A DNA stretch of 64,000 bases, from the NCBI GenBank assembly GCA_023105745.1, contig JALGQZ010000001.1, positions 46,437,662 to 46,501,661 on the forward strand. Reading direction: 5' to 3'. The notes below the pieces were generated by a model, which saw only the letters and a list, made by a program, of their open reading frames with translations, ran no database searches and was not told the origin of the DNA. Origin of the DNA: Austropuccinia psidii. Taxonomy: Eukaryota > Basidiomycota > Pucciniomycetes > Pucciniales > Sphaerophragmiaceae. Each line of letters begins with the position of its first letter. Position 1 is the stretch's first letter. Below, piece by piece: positions 13,371 to 24,370 of the stretch. The position numbers and the translations under genes were made by a program.

Positions 13371-14107
13371 TTAGTCTTTGTATTTGTTTTTCTGTGGGTT
13401 TTTAAAAAATAAAATGTAACAATTATTATATACATTGTTTTTGTTGCCTCCCTATTCCATCCCCTATAGGCATGAAACCCCCCCTGGCCAAAAAAAGGAG
13501 GCTTCCCATCTATCAACATGTAAGGGTTCCTCAATGGGGCTTCCTCAATTTACAGGATTTGGGACCCCAGCTTCCATAAGACATATCTAATGAAAAGGCA
13601 AATGCTCAATTTAAATGAGCAAGAGGCTCAACTGTGCCTCACAACAATTTTTCAGGCTAAAAAGGCCTTTCTGACATTTACAAAGCAGCTTTCTCATTCA
13701 ACAGCAAAAGCCAACAACACCCAAACACTCTTATGGGCTACTGCAACAGGACTTTTTAAGTTGCTAAGCAAAAGAAGCTGCTCATCTTGAGGCACATTCC
13801 GCTTACATTTTTCATAATTAAGACAGTTTGCCTTTGCCCAGAATTCTTGTGGTTCTTGCCATTCTATCATTCAGACACATGTTCACAGAGAACAAAATGG
13901 CATGCCCTACAGAAATTAGTGATTGGGTTACACTAAGCCAGTGCACGTCAGAAGTGTCCGTCCAGTGATAGTGTTCTGGAGGCAGAAAGCACGTAGCGCG
14001 GCGACGCCGAGGCCAGTCGCACTCGCGTTGGTCACGCGGAACGGTTAAAAGCCCTACTCCGGGTATGCTCGCCGCAGCCTGTCACCGCACGGCGGATTGT
14101 CCCCATG
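13371..14107. other. Intergenic: transposon edge passing into CpG-rich genic island
   Basis: To about 13,900 the sequence is AT-rich with a short open frame at 13,590-13,790 that I do not recognise. From about 13,940 to 14,107 composition changes sharply to CpG-rich (for example GCGCGGCGACGCC), marking the start of the low-copy island that holds the tRNA and the WD40 gene. No gene is evident in this strip. Confidence 0.45.
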
Positions 14108-14111
14108 AAAA
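14108..14111 (-). terminator. Pol III terminator of tRNA-Ser
   Basis: On the minus strand, four Ts follow directly after the tRNA discriminator base. This is the usual minimal RNA polymerase III stop. Confidence 0.7.
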
Positions 14112-14208
14112 CGACAACAGCAGGATTTGAACCTGCGCGGGAGATCCCAATTGATGACGAAAGAGATGCAATTCGAGTCAATCGCCTTAACCACTCGGCC
14201 ATATTGTC
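14112..14208 (-). tRNA. tRNA-Ser(CGA) with a 16-nt intron
   Basis: Read on the minus strand, the acceptor stem GACAATA (14,208-14,202) pairs with TGTTGTC (14,119-14,113), with one G-U pair. The D arm is GCC/GGC around AGTGGTTAA-type loop sequence. The anticodon stem is ATTGA/TCAAT, with loop CT-CGA-A plus A after the intron, so the anticodon is CGA (14,075+98 to +100, that is 14,173-14,175), reading UCG codons. A long variable arm (GGGATCTCCC) marks it as a class II Ser tRNA. The T arm is GCAGG-TTCAAAT-CCTGC and the discriminator base is G, the usual identity base for Ser. The intron, 14,156-14,171, lies after position 37, the standard eukaryotic site. The mature length is about 81 nt before CCA. 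Confidence 0.95.
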
Positions 14209-14273
14209 ACATATGAGCGCAATTTAGGAAAGCTTCCCATATGTTGCCGCAACATCCGACGTAATAACATCTC

Positions 14274-16312
14274 TTATTGATAAGTAAAATTCCATACGCT
14301 TAATTCTGTCGTACTTCTATGATATTCATTAGGTCTATCGGAGGAACTGCCTTTGAGCTCAAATGCTCTTTCATCGGAAGTGCTACAGCATGAAGGAGTT
14401 GAGGAGCTAATTGACGGAATACGCCTTGATCCAGCACAAGTGACAATTGACCAACTAGTTGGGCTAAATGCAGCCGATCCAACTGTATCTTCAGACGAAA
14501 AGTAATGAAAAGCATAACGTTCAGTTTGATTGATATGATTGATATACAGGACAGCTTGACGAGTTTTCTCACCGATGTGAACTTGAAAAACATGTCCTGA
14601 TTCGCTCAAATCATCTAGCCTATATAGCCTAACTTTGCCATCCTAATTGTGGGGTTTCCAGACAAAGGTTGATTGGGAAAACTCAAAATCAGCAAAAGAT
14701 TGCCAAAATTAAAATTAGCTTGAAGAGCGAACGAACTGTACCACCAGTAACTAAATTAACCCCCGGGCAATCAATGTCAAAACTGATCTTTTGATTAGTT
14801 CGCCCTGGGCGGTAAAAGCTGTGGAATGTTGTAGAAGCATATCGCAAGTCCCAACATAAAATTTTATTACTCTTCCTAGAGGCCGAAAAGAGTACTTGAT
14901 TGTTGTATGGATGAAACTTGATCTGTGTTGGTCACAAAATATAAATGAAAAAACAAAGGCGAAACCCAAGTTGTCACCTTCTAAAAGTTCACCACGTATG
15001 AGGATTTATATATTGCAAAAAATGATTAAAAGGGGTATTATCATTACTTGGGTGATCCCGCCAGGTTCTCCAGAGTGGAAAACAATTTCCGGTCTAAGTT
15101 CATTGGATTGAATGTCATGCAAAGCTATTTGTCCCGAAAACGTTGCGGCTCCTAACAATCCTTGGCGGGAAGGGTCCAAGGCGAGAGCAGAGATGATACC
15201 TGAGACATGAATAGAGTTGGTAGCCACCACGAACATCGACATTATGGGTGATCAAGTTTGAAAAGTGGGACAAGATGCTACGTGAGCTTGGAGAGACTGT
15301 ACCTTTTTGACCATCTTTACTTTTACGTGATGAGAGGGTCTTATACCTCTCTCCGTCTTGACCAGCTCGGGAAACATCAAATTTTTCTATTGCCGAATCA
15401 AAGCCAGCGTACAGTCTTGATGTGGCAAATCGAGGGCATATAAGCAAATGTCAAGACGAAAAAAAACAAGGACGTATATATCTAACGTGGAGCCATCACT
15501 GGAAAATAACATTGAATGGGGGGCAACCACACGCTCAGTGTGGTCAACGATGGGATAAGATGCCCGAATCTGACAAAAACAAGGGCAAACAATCTTGAAA
15601 TATTAGCATGAGCAACTTGTCGAAGACCATGGCACCTAGCAGACAGTACGGAATGCCAAGTTGGCATGGGCCGAGATAAAATTTGATTCATTCACTCTTC
15701 CATCGCTGGCATCTAAAAGTTGGATTGGATGATCTTTGACGGCAGCAACGAAGCAATATCGGCTGGGATCATGCAAGCTTGAATAGGGGAACCAGCACGT
15801 AGAAAGTAAAGCATCTGCCATAGGAAATTGTCGAACTGGATTCCAAGAGCACTTATCCTCAGCGCATTCATCGCCCTCGGCTGGAACACACGGGCTGAGA
15901 GAAAACAAAGAATGAAGGTGATTAGCATGAGGTTGATGATGGAAATCGAATAGTGACTTAGAAAAATACCTATGAAACAATCGAATGGTCCGATCTTCGG
16001 CTTCTGTCAAGATCGTGCTACCATCTGAGGACCTATCAACCCCAAAGTCTCGTTCATTTCAGCTGACGAAATAAATATCACGATAGCCGAATCAGGATGA
16101 AAGATAGCTAGTAAAATCTATTCGAAAATGTCGAACCAAGGGTCTGCCTGCGCCTCGATCTGCGACTTTTCAGCTTACCATTTCGCCGTTCTCAACAAGT
16201 TCCGTGGTAAGGATGATGCTAAGGTATCAGCTGTCGCTCTCTTCACCAAAGAGGTGACGGGATCGATCTTGATCTGAGATTGGGTATCACTCGGTCGTTC
16301 CTTCAGAGACAT
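14274..16312 (-). CDS. WRAP53: TCAB1/WRAP53 (Swt21) family WD40 protein, 9 exons
   Basis: Exons on the minus strand: 16312-16179, 16032-15970, 15894-15696, 15569-15487, 15415-15303, 15199-15048, 14922-14737, 14642-14573 and 14488-14274. All introns begin GT and end AG, are 71-146 bp, and the joined frame is 1,215 nt (404 aa plus TAA). Family landmarks in order: 'WSSDGSTILTEAEDRTIRLF' after intron 1; 'DHPIQLLDASDG' and 'IRASYPIVDH' in repeats 1-2; 'GSTLYAGF' and 'GIISALALDPS' in the centre; 'GGITQIKFHPYNN' and 'KILCWDLRY'; 'TNQKISFDID' then 'LVTGGTDGKVRLY'; and the end 'GSAAFSPTS'. These match metazoan WRAP53 (TCAB1), which binds the CAB box of scaRNAs and telomerase RNA. The yeast member, Swt21, assists splicing. 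The ATG at 16,312 opens 'MSLKERPSD' in frame with exon 1. The GTTCGT donor of intron 7 is the weakest splice call. Nuclear location is inferred from the family. Confidence 0.85.
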
Positions 16313-17129
16313 CAGACTTCAGTTGCTCATCGGTCGAAATTTGACGGGGTTTTCTTGCCAAACGTTGAATTGATCAATAATCTTGATGACTTTTTGCCAA
16401 AAATCTTCGGCAGTACATAAATCGTGGCTCGGTCGGTGGTATCCCGGCGTCTTTGCATGCCCAGGCCGGCCGGACGCCGATGAGTTACCAAGATAGTGCA
16501 GATTTACGTGAGAACAGAGCCAATCTGCTTTTCAACAAATCTCATGGCTCAAAGCAGTCTGCCCACAAAATGGGGGCAAGCTAAAACAAGGGGAGGAATG
16601 CCATATGAAAATCGATGGCTCATTCTCAGACTTTCAGACATTGCCTCTTTCCAGCTTGCCCAATAGCGTGATATCTTTCTTCCCTCTAACTTGTTCCTCA
16701 ACAGTTTAGAAGATGTAGCATAGCTTGCTCTTGGTTTTTTCACCTTTGAAAGTGATACCCTCATGCTCTTTCTCTTAAATGAATAGTACTGTTACTAGGG
16801 CATTGAAAGAGCTTGGATTTTTGATTTGAAACTGGTATGAAATGATTTTTTCCAGCTTAGGTCATAGCTACAAAAACTGAAATAAATTCCAGCTAGCCAT
16901 GAAGATATTTTCCTCTCTAAAAGTGCTATAAGTAACTAATAATAAGAAGATTAAATCAAACATATTCATGAAGAGTTCTTTTAATACACATTTATTGTTT
17001 CTACTTTGGAAAAGTATTCTTCTTGTGTATGCCCATAAGCTTTTTTGTAACTCTTGATCTACTCCATGAAAAGTGTAACATACAGAGTTGCCCATGTAAG
17101 AATAATTCCTCTTGAAGGTGAACTCAAAA
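16313..17129. other. Upstream region of WRAP53-like gene
   Basis: From 16,313 to about 16,500 the DNA is still CpG-rich (for example GGCCGGCCGGACGCCG near 16,470) and probably holds the promoter of the minus-strand WD40 gene. No clear TATA box was found. Beyond about 16,780 it becomes AT-rich. The minus-strand open frame at 16,549-16,764 is not recognised and I do not call it a gene. Confidence 0.4.
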
Positions 17130-17549
17130 TGTGAGCCTTATAGGTACTTTGTTATACCCAAAAGACCACAAAGAATTAAAATTATTTATAATTAAAAATA
17201 ATAAATTAATTTTTAAATATAAAAACAAAATTCAAATATACATATAAAATTAAAATTGTAATGAAAATTTAATAATCTATTTTTTGTAGAAAAAATTAAT
17301 AAAAATTATTATAACTTTTTTTACAATAAATAAATATATGAAAATTATTTCACCATTGGATTCCTTAGAAAAAATCAGGTGGGGTCACCCCTGAGTAAAA
17401 ATTTTGTAACTCAACTCTAAATAAGCTTAAATTAAGTTTTTAGTATTTTTTGTATGAAAATCTGAGAATCACAAAAAAATTAAATTAGCTCAAACTACAT
17501 GAGAGGCTAACCATAAACTTTTGCTTTAAAATTGAGGTGTGGTGTGTAA

Positions 17550-20258
17550 TAAGGCTGCCACCCATACCTGGGCTTTCAAGGTCAAAGACCAGGAAAAACT
17601 TACTCAAGAAAAATCTTTTGGGGCTGTTCTGTGGCTCAAGGGAGGCTGGGTCCTCAACCTTTTTGTGCTTAGAATGTAATAACATGTATTTTGCAATAGA
17701 AAGAAATTATAAAAAACAACAAGTGAGGGAAAAAACTAATTATCACTGGAGTAGAGAGGCCCAAAGGTGTGTAACCAGATTTTGAGATAAGCCAAATGAT
17801 CTGCATGCATCACCAAAAGAAATGTGCATTGATAAGTAAGAATCTTTCAGATGGTGAACTTGTAGCTGGTATAGCTAAATACTTACAAGCCATAACCTCC
17901 AGGGTAGGGAACATTGTTGCCTATGATCTCCAAAAGCTAACAATATTGGTAGCCTTTGGTTTGATTGGTTCTGATAAGTATTGATTGAGTTCATGTTCAA
18001 AGGAACTCACTTCAAATGGAGTGGATTGGTACATTTCATTGAAAAAACCAGAGTCCTTCTCAGCTACATTCACCATTGGACTGCTCCCAATGTAGTGCTT
18101 CCTTGCTTGTTCTTCAAAAATTCTGGAGAACTGGTCTGCTGAAGTACCAAATTTTTGAAGCTTTGAGTTGTACCTCTTGAAGCATGGGTCAAGAACAGCC
18201 ACACAAATTTCTGGGGTCTTGACCAGCAGAAGTTGGAGGTATTTTGATAGCTTTGCTACCATTGATTCCGCTTCTGGTTTGATTTTCTAAGCATTGTAGC
18301 TTTCACAAGCCTGAGAATAAGGCTCCATCAGTTATCAGAAGAAAAAAATCAACACAAAAAAAAGTCTTGCCTGATTGATTTTCTTGATGAGTAAGATATA
18401 AAGTGGTAGGTTATAATTTATTGCTGGATACTTTGATCCACATATGATGGTAGTGGCTTCATAAAGGGGATAAAGGAGGTCAATTATTATCTTGAATTTG
18501 TCCATTTCAAGAGAGGATAGTCAATACTGTTGCAATATTGCTGGACCACAAAATTAATCATATGCTTCCTTGAGTGACCATGTGCATTCCAACATGTCAT
18601 AGTTTGAGTTCCATATCATAAAAACATTTTTTAAAAGGGTATTGGCCTTGACATCATCATAAAATAGCTTCACAATTGTAATAAATCTTTCTCACCATTG
18701 TGGGCTCTGCCTAATATAAGAGAGAAGGCGCCATATGAATGAGATTATTGAGTTTTAGCTTAAATGCTGACATTCTGGTGGGTCAACAATACTAGAGATG
18801 GCCATTGCGCCATTGTCAGAATTTTCTTGATTTGGCTTGGTTCCCTTCCCCAGAGCCTGAATTACATCACAAGCTGAGAAGTGAATTGTATGAGCCATAC
18901 AGCCAATCAGATTGGTTTGGCTGATTAAGGAAGAAGAAAGACCTTGAAGTCTTTGACCCATTCATTGGTTTACGGGTGCATTATCTGTAGTGATTGAAAC
19001 AATATATGATCACCTATGGAGAAATATGTAAATAAAAAAAAGGTAAAATATATGAGAAAAATATCACGTTAGATTTCAGTGAGACCCAACAGAATTGAGT
19101 ATATGTTTAATTTTTGATCAATGAACTGGCCAGTTACAGCCATATAGCCTTTCATATTAGGGATGGTCCAGGTATCATTAGTGAAGGAGACAAAAGCTTT
19201 GTTGGTTGATAACAAGTTTCAAATATGTTGGTGATAAAAATAGACATTTGATAGGTGTTCTGAAATTGCTGTTCATCCAACAAGTATAGGTTTTACAGAC
19301 AGATTGCAAAATTCAAGAATGGATCAAAATGATTGATTTTTGCAAATATAGAGAGGAAGATCACAGTCAGAAATCATAAAAACAATGGTGGTTTTCAACT
19401 TTTCTGAAGATAGAGCCAGGATTGTGTAAGAAAGAATAATAAAGTAAGTACAAATGAAGTATGTGTGGATTATAACCTGACTCACCTGCTTGGGTTTGAC
19501 ATTTTGAATATATTTATCAAGTGTTCCAAAGCTTAAAGAATTCTTGCTTGGGTTAGTTAAGCAATGCAAAGCATGAAGATGATCACTGATTGTGCTTCCA
19601 GTCCAATTGCATTTTAATTCTTTTTGACAAAGGGTTCCAGATTTTCTTGTTACTTGGAATTTGACAAATCAGCTAGTAAGATCTGTGAAATAGAGCCATA
19701 CCCAAGAGTGTTTGGGGCTGGTTGGTGCCTTGATTACTGATGCTTGAGTGGTGGCTGCAGCCTTGCTAGGGCTTGATTCTCAGGAAACAGCCGCAGATGA
19801 CATGGTGATTGTTTTAGGTAAACTTGATAGAAAATAATTGTCAAAACTGATATCAAAAAAATAAAGTAGAATTTTTTTTATAGAAAAACTGACTCTGGTG
19901 ATAGAATTAGAGAATATTAATGAATATTCTTTTATAGTAAGAGAAGGGTTGGTTCATTAGCAAGGGGGAAGAGCCAGATGATGATCCATAACAGAAAAAA
20001 AGGAGGTTGAGGACAGAAATAAAAATAAAAGAAAAATTAATTGAGAGGAAAAAAGGGGAGGAAGGGTTGGTGGAAGAGCTTACAAGAAGCTGGAGTGGGA
20101 GACTGGTGGGGTTCTCTCCAGCCAACCCAACTTACCCCTCCAATAGTGTCCAGCTCTGTACTGGTAAAGAAATATCACAAAAAATTCCCCAGCAATATGG
20201 TACAGACAGGGATAGGTATGCACAGATATTCTGGGGATTCCCATGGGTGGAACCCTTA
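17550..20258 (-). mobile_element. hAT DNA transposon (hAT-2) with terminal inverted repeats
   Basis: The left end TAAGGCTGCCACCCAT and the inverted right end TAAGGGTTCCACCCAT agree at 14 of 16 positions. Outside them are 8-bp flanks, GTGTGTAA (17,542-17,549) and GTTTGTAG (20,259-20,266). Other LTR-1 copies read GTGTTTAG here, so both flanks look like decayed copies of one 8-bp target, the size expected for hAT. The element is 2.7 kb and sits in LTR-1. Confidence 0.8.
17796..19803 (-). pseudogene. hAT-2 transposase, broken
   Basis: Minus strand. The ATG at 19,803 opens 'MSSAAVS', then a stop. A BED-type zinc finger follows ('SWVWLYFTDL', 'LCQKELKCNW', then 'DHLHALH') at about 19,720-19,560. 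A likely intron starts GTGAGT near 19,485. At 18,961-18,755 is 'IGCMAHTIHFSACDVIQALG', the hAT 'CxAHxLNL' region. At 18,262-17,921 comes 'LDPCFKRYNSKLQKFG', and then the dimerisation motif 'MACKYLAIPATSSPSERF' around 17,900-17,840. The frame ends early after SERF, and several stops and shifts lie between segments. It would bind and cut its own inverted repeats if whole; it is not. Confidence 0.75.
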
Positions 20259-20994
20259 GTTTGTAGTTTAGAAGTTATGGGGAATTTAAGTATTTTCAAT
20301 TGAAATTCCAAAATGTGTGTGTTTATTACATAATAGGTATCAATTATTACAGTTGTGTACTATAAAAACTTAGTTGAATTACATATATAAATTAAAAGTA
20401 TAACACATGATGAGTAATTAAAGAAAACATGAATTGGAAAGATTAATTCTGGGGGGGAAAGGAATCTTGGCTCCAAGGTTTCCAGACTCCCCCAAATTCC
20501 TTTCTGACAGGCATTGGATGTCAAAATTCACACAAATGTTCATCAAATTTGACCTGGAATTGAGTCACAGGGCTCATGACTCAATTGATGATGAGGCTTT
20601 ACACCAACCAGGGAAGGTTTGTCTGTTTCCAAAAGGGTAAAGCTAACCTTAAGCTAAAAAAAAACTTAGTAAAAACAGTTTCAGCTGGCTTTAAAGTCTC
20701 TTACATACATTCTGACATGTTTTGAAGGCTATAAAATAACTATTACTATAAAAATGGCCAGCTTGAGGGACTAAAATGTTTTAAGACAGGCCTCAATGAT
20801 GACATTATTGGCTTTCCTTCTGTAAATGCTTTTTTCACAACTTATTAGAGTAAATTTTACTTTTGGAGTAAGACAATTTGTGGCTATAAAAGAATATCTT
20901 CTTTGCCTCAATTTTCTCTTCATGTTAGAATCATTTCCTTTTATAAGTAGTTTTAACAATGATCAACAAATCAATAAAATATTCTAACCAAAGT

Positions 20995-23129
20995 TGTAAG
21001 GTTTGTTTATGAAAATCTTGATAATAGTAGCAAAATCAAGAGTACTATGACTGTCCTCAGTAGAAATATATAATATAACAAAATATTATAACCAAAATTT
21101 CAATATAATTATTGAAAATAATTATATAAAGAAATAAATTTAATTATTATTATGGAAATATAATAATAAAAAAATATAATAATTATAATAAATTATAATT
21201 ATTCTATTATTGTTATAGTCACTGACAGTTATAACAATAAGAAGTGGAAAGCTCTTAATGAGACAATTAAACGTGGAAAATATTAATATTAACCACTTAT
21301 AAATAGTATAAATATTATTTATAAAAGAATCAAACACACACTGTGTAGAATTAATTCTTATAGAATAAAAATTCTATATAAAAAAAATATAGAACTTTAG
21401 AGAAAAACCTACTTATAATATTTGTTTAATACAACAAGTCAAACAACAACAGTTATTATATTGAATGATAATTATAAGTTAAAAACACGCCAAAAATCAA
21501 TAATTCTAAAGATAAAACAACTTTTTATAATAAAAATTAAGATTAAAGAGTTTTTAAGAGGAATTTGTGGATTTTAAAAGATATTCAAGATGATTTAATT
21601 TTATATAATAAAATATATTATTGATGATTACAACAATAATCTAAATTCTATGATTTCAATTCTTTTGATTTTAATAAATAAAGAATAAAATAAGTTAAGA
21701 ATTATTTTAATAATAAGATTTTATATTTAATAAACTTTACCTGTTTAAATTTCTAATATGATTGGATTGATGATGAATTATGGACAAAAACAGTCATGAA
21801 AAGACTCTTTTTTATGTCTTCAGAGCAGCTCTCATGATTCATAATGGATATAGAGGGTGTGCTCAGGTCAAAACTGAAAAACCATGCTTAAAATTAAAGT
21901 TCTTAACTTAAGGTAACTTAATTTTAATTCCAATTTAAAGTTAACAGGGTTATCCTTAACTCCATGTAACTTTAATCCTCATTTAAACTAATTATTTTAA
22001 GTTTTTGATATAAATAAGCTTATTTATATTAAATTTCATTACATTAACAACTTAAAAATAGAGTTTCAAGCAGAAATCTCTTAAACTCAATTTTTAATTA
22101 ATTTTTAAAGAAATTATAATTTTCTTTGAGCTTCAACTAAAAGAGTAAATTTCCAGGCTAATTACCCAGGAAATTTATTTATAAAAGATACTTAAAATTT
22201 AATTTATATTTAGATAATATTAAATGATAAGCTGTGTGAAATTTTCAAGAAAATCCGTTCAGAATTGGATTTTTAATGAATTTTTGAAGTTATTGCTATT
22301 TTTCCATGTAAAATAGGAATACACACCAAACCTTAAGTTTTTATAAGGTTTTAATGCTTGTAACCTTAAAGGTTTAAGCTTATTTAAGCTTTGAAAGTTC
22401 TTAAAACCTTGAATTCAAGCCTGCATATTGGGATTTACCCTCTTGACAGCTTGAAATTCCTGTCTAATTTAGGATAAAACCAGTTTAAACTTTAATGTTG
22501 GATCAAAGTCTAATCTTAAAGCTTAAATAAGGTTGAAAATCCTCTAATACAGGTGGACAACCTTAATTGAATCCTTGCAGATCCAAAAATCTGGGTACCC
22601 CAGCTCTATTTGGTCTTTTTGCATGGATTTTGCCCTTTTATTTATTTAAAGCCATACTATGGCCTTAAACCCTTTTAAATTGAGCTCACGCAGGATTTAC
22701 ATTCTGTATGGAAAATCCTTAGACAATTCAGTAAATATACACCACACCTCAATTTTAACTAAAATTTTGGTAAGTTTGCATAAACCTTATGCAACTTTAA
22801 ATTTAAGCTTATTTAAGCTTAAATTTAACAATTTTTAAAAAATGTTAAAAAAGTTACATTAGTACTGTGAGATTCTTAAATATTCTAATAACATAAGAAA
22901 TAAGTGTTTTTGGGTATAACACCTTATGGATGTACCCTAGGTTATTTTTGGTGTAGAATCCAAAAATGACATAATATTTATAACTTTGTTTATCCAAAGA
23001 AAAGTTATACTTATTTTTTGTTATTTTTTATTTTAAATTCAATTAAAAAGTCTGTTGAAGGCAATTTTAACTGTGTATAAAGTTATTTGTGGCCTTATGG
23101 GTATGTTATACATACCTCACAGGCTCACA
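20995..23129 (-). mobile_element. Solo LTR, family LTR-4 (inverted), inserted in LTR-1
   Basis: On the minus strand it starts TGTGAGCCTGTGAGGTATG (at 23,129) and ends CCTTACA (at 20,995), 2,135 bp. The flanks AAAGT at 20,990-20,994 and 23,130-23,134 are an exact 5-bp duplication. LTR-1 sequence is continuous if this block is removed. Its 5' end is related to the fragment at 24,125-24,370. It holds long AT runs (21,060-21,360) and no coding sequence. Confidence 0.85.
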
Positions 23130-23618
23130 AAAGTTTTCAAGTAATTCTAAACCTTTAAACCGCATGAAATAATCATTATAATCACTTTTACCCTTGATCC
23201 ACCCAGAAGTGAATTAAAGAATTTTTCATAACTGTTGACTTTGTCACTTTGTGTCAAAATTCACTCTGGTCACTTTTCAGTGTTTTTTCTTGTTAATAAT
23301 TTTTTTAGCGACTCTGTTATCACATTGATTTCCTGCAATTACTTTCTCAATTAATTGAAATTTAAATTGCTCTTAAAGAAATTTCTTTTGTAGCCATAAA
23401 TATCTCTTGTAGAGTATTTTGCATAAATGTTTATTTTTTGTAAAAAAATATTTTTAATATTATTGTTTTATAATAAAAAAGTTGAAAGAAATATTTTGGT
23501 GTGTTTTCTCTGAAAACTCTTAGAATTCACTATTTTAAATCAAATTTTTCCTTATACAAATGTTTAGGACAGGAAAAATACTGGTTTTTTATGCAAAGTT
23601 TCATATCCAAACCTTACA

Positions 23619-24124
23619 AAAACTGTTCCAGATTTTTCACTTGAGAGTTACTCACTATAAAGACAAATTATAGCTGGAGTCAAAATTGATTTTGGTGCAT
23701 GCTGAACATTAAAATTGATGCTTATGGCTCAGATAATAAGGGAGTTCCTGGAATATGTACTATTTCACCTTTTTTGTCTCAAAAAAAAGACAATAGAAAG
23801 GCTAGATAAGAATAATATTTGCAGTTTTAAGTGAAGAATATTCATCAGTAACAAAGGTACACATGAATACTACACTCCTAGTGAAGAAATGCAAAATATA
23901 GAATATTGGAAATTAGAAAAGAACTCCCAGTTACTGACTATGTCATGATGAACAGGTCTATAACCTGGAAAATAATACCAATCACCAGAACTTCCATAAT
24001 GAGAAGAAGCATAATTCTTTCATAGACTTATGCAATTCTTCTGTAAAGAAAAGAATATCAAATACTGAGGATAGTCTATGAAAGATTAGCATATAACTAA
24101 ATCTCCATAAAACGGTACACAAAT
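23619..24124. other. Unassigned spacer between LTR copies
   Basis: AT-rich and without usable frames or similarity to other segments of the window. It may be flanking sequence of the neighbouring LTR insertions. Confidence 0.3.
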
Positions 24125-24370
24125 TGTGATCCTGTGAGGTATATATGAAATACCCATAAGGCCACAGATAACTTTATATACAGCTGATTTAGTCTTGAAC
24201 AGACTTTTCAGTTGAAATTAAAATAAAAAATAACAAAAAATAAGTATAACTATTTTTTGGATGAACAAAGTTATAATTATTATGTCATTTTTGGATTCTA
24301 CACCAAAAGTAACCTAGGGTACACCCTTAGGGTGTTATACCCAAGATTGCCTATTTATTTAGTGATTGGA
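24125..24370 (+). mobile_element. LTR-4 5' fragment
   Basis: Begins TGTGATCCTGTGAGGTATAT and follows the first 240 bp of LTR-4 (compare the minus strand of 22,890-23,129), including the shared 'CATAAGGCCACA' and 'GGATTCTACACC' blocks. It stops abruptly where the LTR-3 element begins, so it was probably cut by that insertion. Confidence 0.65.

Larger units (their letters stand above)
17130..23618 (+). mobile_element. LTR-1 copy split by a hAT element and an inverted LTR-4
   Basis: The piece starting TGTGAGCCTTATAGG at 17,130 matches the first 420 bp of LTR-1. The match resumes at 20,259-20,994 and again at 23,130-23,618, ending CATATCCAAACCTTACA. The three pieces are collinear with the uninterrupted LTR-1 copies. 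It is the most diverged LTR-1 copy in the window. The outer flanks (CAAAA and AAAAC) do not form a clean duplication, so solo status is likely but not shown. Confidence 0.8.

Noticed and set aside
13500..13560. TAAGGGTTCCTCAATGGGG as an inverted repeat of a hAT element
   Set aside because: It shares a few bases with the hAT-2 terminal repeat, but no partner end or duplication was found near the hAT-1 remnant.
15258..15443. Plus-strand open frames (14,896-15,111 and 15,258-15,443) over the WRAP53-like gene
   Set aside because: They are antisense shadows of exons and introns of a well-supported minus-strand gene.
17125..23623. CAAAA/AAAAC flanks as a target duplication for the old LTR-1 copy
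   Set aside because: They do not match position by position, so they do not support a claim of a clean solo LTR.
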